Assembly: GCA_030147065.1 (NCBI GenBank)
Contig: JASLAP010000612.1
Coordinates: 1 to 29,489 of the forward strand
Length of the DNA: 29,489 nucleotides
Direction: 5' to 3'
Source of the DNA: Pseudonocardia sp.
GTDB lineage: Bacteria > Actinomycetota > Actinomycetes > Mycobacteriales > Pseudonocardiaceae
Of this stretch, positions 24,106 through 29,489 are shown piece by piece. Made by a program: the position numbers and the translations under genes. The first letter of the stretch is position 1, and the number at the start of each line of letters is the position of its first letter. The notes under the pieces are model-generated. The model saw nothing but the letters and a program-made list of their open reading frames with translations, had not been told where the DNA came from and did no database searches.

Positions 24106-25401
24106 TCAGCCCGCCGTGCGGGTCAGCCGCGTCTTCATCTCCGAGCGTTCGATCGAGCCGGGCGGGACCAGGTTCACCGCGGCCCGCACCGACAGCCGGG
24201 ACCGGATCAACCCCTCGATCTCCCGGCCCAGCTGGTCGCGGTCGCCGGGCTGCTCACCCCACTCGGCGTCCACCCGCAGCGGCGGCTCGACCCGCGGTCC
24301 ACCGTCGGGCAGCACGATCTGGACCGCCCCGCTGGTCCGCGGGTGCAGGGTCTGCACCAGGTCGCGCACCGCGGACGGGAACACGTTCACGCCCAGCACG
24401 ATCAGCATGTCGTCGGTGCGCCCGATGCAGCGGATCAGCGGCGTCGCGCCGTCCAGGGCGGTGACCACCACCCGGTCGCGGGTGCGGAAGCGCACCAGCG
24501 GGCAGCACTCCCGGTCGACGGCGGTGTAGACCAGCTCGCCGGTGGCGCCGGGCTCGGGCAGCACCGCGGTGCCGGTGTCCGGGTCCACCAGCTCGACGAC
24601 CACGTGCCGGCCGCCGGTGAACCGCATCCCGCCGCTGCCCGGGGCCTCGCCGAACAGCACCGGGGCCATGTCGGCGTTGCCCAGCCCCTCGGTCACCGGG
24701 GCTCCCCACTCCCGCTCGACGTGGGCCCGGAACGCCTCCTCCCCACCCCCCGGCTCGCCTCCGACGAAGATCTTCTTCAGCCCGAACCCGGCCGGGTCGC
24801 GGCCCAGCCCGCGCAGGTGCTCGGCCAGGTAGCGGGCGTAGGACGGGGTGGAGTGCAGCGCGGTGACGCCCAGGCTCTCCAGGGCGAGCAGCGCCTTCTC
24901 CGAGGCCCCGGTGCCGATCGGGACGACGGTTGCCCCGATCCGCTCCAGGGCGTCGCGGATGGGCAGGCCGCCGACGAACAGGGTCAGCCCGGCCGCGTGC
25001 AGCACGACGTCCTCGCGGGTGGCGCCCATGGTGGCGAACGCGGTGGCGACCATGTCGGTCCAGGCCGCGGCGTCGCGCCGGGTCACCCCGACCCAGCTCG
25101 GCCGCCCGGTCGTGCCGGTGGAGGCGTGCACCCGGACCACGTCGGTCATCGCCGCACCGGCGTGGCGGCCCAGCGGCGGCGCGGCGACCTGCGACTCGCG
25201 CAGCATCTGCTTGGTGGTGAACGGCAGCCCGGCCAGGTCGTCCAGGCCGGGCAGGGTGCCCAGGGCCGACGCCGCGACGCCGTGCTCGCTGAACAGGTCG
25301 GCGTAGAACGGCGACCGGACGGGCAGCGCCTCGAGCTGCGCGCGGAGCAGCTCGGTGACCGCGTCCCGGTCCTCGGGCGCGACAAAGCTCGGTGCGACCA
25401 C
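24106..25401 (-). CDS. Phenylacetate-CoA ligase-like (PaaK family) AMP-forming acyl-CoA ligase
   Basis: A 431-residue adenylating enzyme that activates a carboxylic acid as the acyl-AMP and then the CoA thioester. The P-loop-like motif STGTTGRP (94-101) is intact. FVGGEPGGGEEAF and the GLGNADMAPVLF segment correspond to the adenine-binding region. RFRTRD and the GRTDDMLIVLGVNVFPSAV hinge are typical of PaaK-type ligases, and EMKTRL near the C-terminus holds the usual catalytic lysine. GTG at 25401 has GGAGAGG upstream. It follows the NDMA-type alcohol dehydrogenase gene by 42 bp. In the operon it would take the acid made by the aldehyde dehydrogenase. Aromatic acid specificity is suggested by the family only. 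Confidence 0.9.
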   Translation of the reverse strand: MVAPSFVAPEDRDAVTELLRAQLEALPVRSPFYADLFSEHGVAASALGTLPGLDDLAGLPFTTKQMLRESQVAAPPLGRHAGAAMTDVVRVHASTGTTGRPSWVGVTRRDAAAWTDMVATAFATMGATREDVVLHAAGLTLFVGGLPIRDALERIGATVVPIGTGASEKALLALESLGVTALHSTPSYARYLAEHLRGLGRDPAGFGLKKIFVGGEPGGGEEAFRAHVEREWGAPVTEGLGNADMAPVLFGEAPGSGGMRFTGGRHVVVELVDPDTGTAVLPEPGATGELVYTAVDRECCPLVRFRTRDRVVVTALDGATPLIRCIGRTDDMLIVLGVNVFPSAVRDLVQTLHPRTSGAVQIVLPDGGPRVEPPLRVDAEWGEQPGDRDQLGREIEGLIRSRLSVRAAVNLVPPGSIERSEMKTRLTRTAG

Positions 25402-25443
25402 GACGGTCCTCTCCGGATGGGGTGTTCGGGGTGCGGGCTGCCG

Positions 25444-26652
25444 TCAGGGCTCGTGCACGACGACGCCGCGGATGGTGCGGCCCTCGGTCATGTCCCGGTA
25501 GCCGTCGTTGATCTGTTCCAGCGGGTAGCGGCGGGTGACCAGCTCGTCGAGCTTGAGGTGCCCGGAGCGGTACAGCCCCAGCAGCCGGGGCACGTCGTGG
25601 AGCGGGTTGCAGTCGCCGAACAGCGCCCCGCGGACCTGGCGCTGGTAGAGGATCATGGCGCCCAGGTGGACGGTGACCGCCTGCTCGGTGAGCCGGCCGA
25701 CGGCGGTGATGGTGACCTTGCCGCCCTTGCCGACCACCTGCACCGCGGCCTGCACGACGTCCTCGGTGAGCACGCCGGGGGTGCAGATGGCGTGGTCGGC
25801 GAGCTGGCCCCGGGTCTCGGCGACGACGAAGTCGTGCGCCTCGCGGGCGTCGGCGAAGGTGTGGGTTGCCCCGAAGACCGACGCGGCCATCTCGCGCTTG
25901 AACACGACCGGGTCGACCACCACCACGTTCTTCGCCCCGGCGAACCGGGCGCCCTGCACCGCGTTGCTGCCCACCCCGCCGGCCCCGTAGATCACCACGG
26001 TGTCCCCGGCGCGCACCCCGGCCGCGTAGACCGCGGAACCCCATCCGGTCGGTACCCCGCAGCCGACCAGCGCGCCGACCTCGAACGGGATGTCGTCGGG
26101 GAGCGTGATGCAGGCCCACTCCGACACCACCGCGGCCTGCGCGAACGACCCGACGGTGCAGAACCCGCCCAGGTCCTCCGCGTCGGCACCGTCCCCGGAA
26201 TGGAAGCGGAACGTGCCGTCCAGGAACATCCCGGTGCTGGCGTTGAGGCCCTTGACGCACATGTTCTGGTTGCCCGTCGAGCACGGCCGGCAGGCCCCGC
26301 AGGCCGGGATGTAGGAGCAGACGATCCGGTCGCCCACCTGCACCCGGCGCACGTGCGGACCGATCGCCTCCACCACCCCGGCGCCCTCGTGCCCGCCCAC
26401 GATCGGGAACCGCACCGGCGCGTCGCCCCGGGTGATGTGGTCGTCGGAGTGGCACAGCCCGGCCGCGGCGAACCGCACCCGCACCTCGTGCTCCTTCGGC
26501 GGGTCCACCACCAGGTCGGCCTGCTCCCATCCCCGGTGCGGGCCGCGGGCGATGGCGGCCCGCACGGTGATCGGGCCGGGGGCGGTGGCCCCGACCGCCG
26601 GCTCGCTCAGCAGCTCGAGCTGTGTCGATGATTCGCTCGCAAGCTCGCTCAT
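25444..26652 (-). CDS. NDMA-dependent (mycofactocin-type) zinc alcohol dehydrogenase, TIGR03989-like
   Basis: A 402-residue MDR enzyme. Catalytic zinc ligands are Cys67 (GLCHSD) and His88-Glu89 (GGHEG); structural zinc cysteines are 118, 121, 124 and 132. The nucleotide-binding motif is GAGGVG after VVIY. The GWEQADLVVDPPKEHEVRVR start and the C-terminal LGLYRSGHLKLDELVTRRY segment match the Rxyl_3153 (TIGR03989) group. Members are reported to hold NAD tightly, to need an artificial acceptor such as NDMA in vitro, and to depend on mycofactocin in cells. About 28 N-terminal residues precede the usual start; the first eight come from the 25-bp repeat. ATG overlaps the stop of the F420 oxidoreductase gene (ATGA), with GGAGAGG upstream. 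Confidence 0.92.
   Translation of the reverse strand: MSELASESSTQLELLSEPAVGATAPGPITVRAAIARGPHRGWEQADLVVDPPKEHEVRVRFAAAGLCHSDDHITRGDAPVRFPIVGGHEGAGVVEAIGPHVRRVQVGDRIVCSYIPACGACRPCSTGNQNMCVKGLNASTGMFLDGTFRFHSGDGADAEDLGGFCTVGSFAQAAVVSEWACITLPDDIPFEVGALVGCGVPTGWGSAVYAAGVRAGDTVVIYGAGGVGSNAVQGARFAGAKNVVVVDPVVFKREMAASVFGATHTFADAREAHDFVVAETRGQLADHAICTPGVLTEDVVQAAVQVVGKGGKVTITAVGRLTEQAVTVHLGAMILYQRQVRGALFGDCNPLHDVPRLLGLYRSGHLKLDELVTRRYPLEQINDGYRDMTEGRTIRGVVVHEP
26628..26652 (-). repeat. 25-bp repeat, copy 2, forming the 5' end of the NDMA-type ADH gene
   Basis: Identical to 24068-24092. Here it supplies the ATG, the codons for MSELASES, and the A of the preceding gene's stop (ATGA overlap). Confidence 0.85.
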
Positions 26653-27638
26653 GGGGCCGTCCTCTCCAAGGCAGCGGACACGTGCGGGAGGACCTCGGCG
26701 CCGAGCAGGGCGATGTGGTCGAGGTCGGTGATGTCGTAGACGTGCAGGTAGACGGTGTCGGCGCCGGCGCCGGCCAGCGCGGCGATCCGGTCGGTCACCG
26801 CGGCCGGGGACCCGATCGCGGCGGTGGCCCGCATCAGCGGCGAGCCGATCACCGCGCCCCGCCGCTCGACCTCGGCCGGGGTGGCCCCGCAGGCCACCGG
26901 CAGCACCGCCGAGCGCCGGGCGGCGGCCGGGTCGCGGCCGATCGCCTCGCAGGCCGCGGCGAACACCGCGAACCGCTCGCGCAGCCCGGCGTTGCCGTCG
27001 CCGTCGCCCATCGCCAGCGCGCCGTTGAACTCGTCGGCGAACCGGGCGGCCAGCGCCGGCGTGCGCTTCGGCCCGGTCCCGCCGATGATCACCGGCGGGT
27101 GCGGGCGCTGGGCGGGGCGCGGCGGGGCGCGGTTGGCCTCGACGGTGTAGTGGGCGCCGCTGAAGGAGAACCCGTCGGGGTCGCCGGGCGGGACGCCCCA
27201 CAGCCCGGTGATGATCTGCAGTTGCTCCTCGAACCGGTCGAACCGCTCCCCGGTCGGCGGGAACGGGATCCCGAACGCGGCGTGCTCGCGGGCGTACCAG
27301 CCGGTGCCCAGGCCGAGCTCGACCCGCCCGCCGCTCATCTCGTCGACCGAGGCGACGATGGTGGCCAGCAGCCCGGGCTGGCGGAACGTGGCCGCGCCGA
27401 CCAGGGCGCCCAACCGCACCCGGCTGGTCTCCCTGGCCAGCCCGGCCAGCGTCGTCCAGCAGTCGGTCGGCCGGTACCGCGGGTCGGCCGGGTCCACCCC
27501 CATCAGGTGGTCGGACCGGAGGAACGCGTCGAAGCCGGCCTGCTCGGTGGCCAGCGCCAGGGCCAGGATCTGCTCGTAGCGGGCGCCGTGGCGGGGTTCC
27601 ATGAGGACCCTCAGCCGCACCCCGGCCGGCTCAGCCAC
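26649..27638 (-). CDS. LLM-class F420-dependent oxidoreductase, TIGR03560 (Rv1855c-like) type
   Basis: A 329-residue luciferase-like TIM-barrel protein. Family features are VRLRVLMEPRHGARY at the start, FDAFLRSDHLM near residues 36-46, TDCWTTLAGLARETSRVRLGALV, the MSGGRVELGLGTGWY block and HAAFGIPFPP. F420 rather than FMN is expected for this subfamily in actinobacteria. GTG at 27638 overlaps the aldehyde dehydrogenase stop by 8 nt, and its own stop overlaps the NDMA-type dehydrogenase ATG, so it is tightly coupled on both sides. Its job in the pathway is a hydride transfer, perhaps on an alcohol or unsaturated intermediate; the substrate is unknown. Confidence 0.91.
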   Translation of the reverse strand: MAEPAGVRLRVLMEPRHGARYEQILALALATEQAGFDAFLRSDHLMGVDPADPRYRPTDCWTTLAGLARETSRVRLGALVGAATFRQPGLLATIVASVDEMSGGRVELGLGTGWYAREHAAFGIPFPPTGERFDRFEEQLQIITGLWGVPPGDPDGFSFSGAHYTVEANRAPPRPAQRPHPPVIIGGTGPKRTPALAARFADEFNGALAMGDGDGNAGLRERFAVFAAACEAIGRDPAAARRSAVLPVACGATPAEVERRGAVIGSPLMRATAAIGSPAAVTDRIAALAGAGADTVYLHVYDITDLDHIALLGAEVLPHVSAALERTAP

Positions 27639-29094
27639 GCAGCGACACCGTCTTCACCTGGGTGTGCTCCAGCACCGCGTCCGCGCCCATGGTGCGGCCG
27701 AACCCGCTGGCCTTGTAGCCGCCGAAGGGCCCGCCGATCACCCCGGCGCCGAGCGCGGCGTTGACGGCCACCTGCCCGGCGGCCAGCCCGCGCGACAGCC
27801 GGACCGCGCGCCCGAGGTCGCGCGTCCACACCGAGGCGACCAGGCCGTAGTCGGTGCCGTTGGCCACCTCCAGGGCCTGGGCCTCGGAGTCGACCGGGAT
27901 CACCGACAGCACCGGGCCGAAGATCTCCTCGCGGGCGATGCGCATCTCGGGGCGCACCCGGTCGAACAGCGTGGGCTCGACGAAGAACCCGCGGTCGAGG
28001 TCCGGGCCGTCCGGGACGCCACCGCCGGTGACCAGCTCGGCGCCCTCCTCCTGGCCGGACCGGACGTAGTCCAGCACCCGGTCGCGCTGCCGGGCGCTGA
28101 TCAGCGGCCCCATCCGCACCGGCCGGTGCCACGGCCCGACGCTGACCCCGCGCATGTGCTCGACCAGCCGGGCGACCACCTCGGCGTGCACCTCGCGCTG
28201 CACCACCACCCGCGACCCGGCCGCGCAGATCTGCCCGGTGTTCAGGGTGATCCCGGCGACCATGGCCGGGATCGCGGCGTCGAGGTCGGCGTCGGCGAAG
28301 ACCACCTGCGGCGACTTGCCGCCCAGCTCCAGGTGCAGTGGCACCAGCCGCTGCGCGCAGGCCGCCATGACCGCAGCGCCGGTGGCCGGCGAGCCGGTGA
28401 AGCTCATCCGCCGCACCCCGGGGTGGGCCGGGATCGCCGCGCCGGCCTCGGGGCCGTAGCCGGTGACGACGTTGAGCACGCCCGGCGGGATGCCGGCCGC
28501 CAGCGCCAGTCGGGCCAGGGCCAGCGCGGTGAGCGGGGCGTCCTCGGCCGGCTTGACGACGATGGTGTTCCCGGCGGCGATCGCCGCGCCGACGTCGTTG
28601 ACGAACATCGGGCCCGGGGCGTTCCACGGGATGACGCTGCCGACCACGCCGTAGGGCTCGCGCAGGGTGAACCCGAGGACGTCGGGGGTGTGCGTGGGCA
28701 GCGAGACGCCCTGCACCTTGTCGGCCTGGCCGGCCAGGAAGGTGAGGATCCGGGCCATCGGCGGCGGCCCCCAGTGCGGGCGGCCCACCTCCCGCGACTC
28801 CAGCCGGTCCAGCTCGTCGGCGTGCTCGTCGACCAGCCGGGCCCACGCGGCCAGCAGCCCGCCGCGGACGGTGGTGCTGGTGTCACGCCAGGCCGGGAAG
28901 GCGGCCTCGGCGGCGGCCACCGCCGCGTCGACGTCCGCGGCACCACCGCGGGGCACCGCGGCCAGCACCTCGCCGGTCGCCGGGTCCAGGACGTCGAGGG
29001 TCCGCCCGTCCGCGGCCGGGACCCAGGCGTCACCGATCAGGTGGGCGTCGTGCACCAGCAGCCCGGACTGCGCGCCGGGCGGGGCGATCGTCAT
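27631..29094 (-). CDS. Aldehyde dehydrogenase, NAD(P)-dependent
   Basis: A 487-residue ALDH-superfamily enzyme that oxidises an aldehyde to the acid. Active-site residues are present: Asn158 in IPWNAP, Lys181 in VVKPAE, the cofactor loop SFTGSPATG (231-239), Glu256 in LELGGK and the nucleophile Cys290 in TGQICAAGSR. EEIFGPVLSVIP and GPFGGYKASGFGR are the usual C-terminal motifs. The ATG at 29094 is chosen because GAGGAG lies just upstream. An in-frame ATG at 29121 would overlap the preceding dehydrogenase by 11 bp and has no such site. The gene lies between two NDMA-type alcohol dehydrogenases and would take their aldehyde product. Confidence 0.93.
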   Translation of the reverse strand: MTIAPPGAQSGLLVHDAHLIGDAWVPAADGRTLDVLDPATGEVLAAVPRGGAADVDAAVAAAEAAFPAWRDTSTTVRGGLLAAWARLVDEHADELDRLESREVGRPHWGPPPMARILTFLAGQADKVQGVSLPTHTPDVLGFTLREPYGVVGSVIPWNAPGPMFVNDVGAAIAAGNTIVVKPAEDAPLTALALARLALAAGIPPGVLNVVTGYGPEAGAAIPAHPGVRRMSFTGSPATGAAVMAACAQRLVPLHLELGGKSPQVVFADADLDAAIPAMVAGITLNTGQICAAGSRVVVQREVHAEVVARLVEHMRGVSVGPWHRPVRMGPLISARQRDRVLDYVRSGQEEGAELVTGGGVPDGPDLDRGFFVEPTLFDRVRPEMRIAREEIFGPVLSVIPVDSEAQALEVANGTDYGLVASVWTRDLGRAVRLSRGLAAGQVAVNAALGAGVIGGPFGGYKASGFGRTMGADAVLEHTQVKTVSLRG

Positions 29095-29110
29095 GTCCGC
29101 TCCTCGGTGC

Positions 29111-29489
29111 TCAGTGCTCATGGACGATCACGCCGCGGATGTTGCGGCCGTCGAGCATGTCGGTGTAGCCCTGGTTGACCTCGTCGAGCCGGTACCGGCG
29201 GGTGATCAGCTCGTCGAGCTTGAGGTCGCCGGAGCGGTAGAGGCCCAGCAGCCGCGGGACGTCGTACAGCGGGTTGCAGGCGCCGAAGATCGCGCCCTGG
29301 ATGCGCCGCTGGTAGCCGATGAACACGCCGGGGTGCTCGTTGATCCAGCCGTTGCCGACGGCGGTCACCGTGACCTGGCCGGTCTTGCCGACGACCTGCA
29401 GCGCGTCGGCGATGACCTGGTCGAGCCGGTACCGGCGGGTGATCAGCTCGTCGAGCTTGAGGTCGCCGGAGCGGTAGAGGCCCAGCAGC
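29111..29489 (-). CDS. Second NDMA-type zinc alcohol dehydrogenase, C-terminal part only (cut by window edge)
   Basis: The frame is open to the right edge; 126 codons (125 residues plus the stop) are seen. VVGKTGQVTVTAVG and the end LGLYRSGDLKLDELITRRYRLDEVNQGY match the C-terminus of the dehydrogenase at 25444-26652 closely, so it is a paralogue of the TIGR03989 type. Oddly, the LLGLYRSGDLKLDELITRRYRLD segment occurs again in frame about 79 residues earlier, directly before VIADALQVVGKTG, where the family normally has a different sequence. This could be a true duplication or a chimeric assembly end. It is the first visible gene of the operon. Catalytic residues lie outside the window. Confidence 0.8.
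   Translation of the reverse strand, partial: LLGLYRSGDLKLDELITRRYRLDQVIADALQVVGKTGQVTVTAVGNGWINEHPGVFIGYQRRIQGAIFGACNPLYDVPRLLGLYRSGDLKLDELITRRYRLDEVNQGYTDMLDGRNIRGVIVHEH
29183..29252 (-). repeat. 70-bp direct repeat, copy 1 (inside the second NDMA-type ADH gene)
   Basis: Identical to 29420-29489; the copies are 237 bp apart, a multiple of three, so both read in the same frame. This copy sits at its normal place near the C-terminus. Confidence 0.9.
29420..29489 (-). repeat. 70-bp direct repeat, copy 2, running into the window edge
   Basis: Exact match to 29183-29252 that is still identical at the last base of the window, so its full length is unknown. Its position at the very end suggests a contig-end artefact as much as a real duplication. 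Confidence 0.85.

Noticed and set aside
20800..26631. A plus-strand open frame of 1943 codons antisense to the whole catabolic operon
   Set aside because: It mirrors clear enzyme genes with intact catalytic motifs on the minus strand, is full of His/Arg/Gly/Gln low complexity, and is a known artefact of very GC-rich codon usage.
29095..29121. ATG at 29121 as the aldehyde dehydrogenase start
   Set aside because: It would overlap the previous gene by 11 bp without a ribosome site, whereas ATG 29094 follows GAGGAG at normal spacing.

Overview
The window is very GC-rich, almost wholly coding, and has no rRNA or tRNA. GTG starts, many leaderless-type starts, F420-type (luciferase-like) oxidoreductases, an NDMA-dependent/mycofactocin-type alcohol dehydrogenase, a SARP/BTAD regulator and an actinobacterial sugar PTS with separate EIIC, EIIB and EIIA genes all point to a chromosomal segment of an actinomycete, probably near Pseudonocardiales; the genus is a guess. 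No intergenic stretch exceeds about 260 bp.

Layout. (1) 1-2350: glucose/N-acetylglucosamine-family PTS. EIIC (cut by the left edge) is divergent from an EIIB-EIIA pair that ends at a strong hairpin. (2) 2378-6221: a small DUF4267-type membrane protein divergent from a 1091-residue SARP/BTAD-ATPase regulator; three exact 11-bp-spaced repeats lie between them. (3) 6218-10363: a MocR regulator divergent from an EamA transporter, with start codons overlapping in one CATG, then an MFS transporter divergent from an Lrp/AsnC regulator. (4) 10480-14776: carotenoid tailoring set (CrtI/CrtD-like desaturase, GT2 glycosyltransferase, CruF-like hydratase) beside a CDP-alcohol phosphotransferase whose signature lacks the usual arginine. 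(5) 14724-18055: F420-dependent oxidoreductase (G6PDH-like family), YihY/BrkB membrane protein, and secreted PhoA-type alkaline phosphatase. (6) 18055-19257: a 48-bp hairpin element at the end of the phosphatase gene and at the broken 3' end of an acetyl-CoA hydrolase/transferase gene, which has no stop before running antisense into the phosphatase. (7) 19423-21720: MFS transporter convergent with a GlxA-type AraC regulator. (8) 21883-29489: one long minus-strand operon, in transcription order a second NDMA-type alcohol dehydrogenase (cut by the right edge), aldehyde dehydrogenase, F420-type oxidoreductase, NDMA-type alcohol dehydrogenase, PaaK-like acyl-CoA ligase, a second zinc alcohol dehydrogenase, and an ACMSD-like amidohydrolase.

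How the genes fit together. The right-hand operon reads as a peripheral catabolic route: alcohol to aldehyde (alcohol dehydrogenases), aldehyde to acid (aldehyde dehydrogenase), acid to CoA thioester (PaaK-like ligase), with an F420 redox step and an amidohydrolase-superfamily decarboxylase or hydrolase. Its substrate cannot be read from the sequence. The carotenoid genes are late steps only (hydration, desaturation, glycosylation); the early genes crtE and crtB are not here.

The most unusual items are the SARP repeat array, the hairpin element that leaves a CoA-transferase gene without a stop, a 25-bp repeat that donates start codons to two places in the catabolic operon (one a 26-codon leader ORF), the arginine-less CDP-alcohol phosphotransferase among carotenoid genes, and an in-frame 70-bp duplication at the right edge that may be an assembly artefact.
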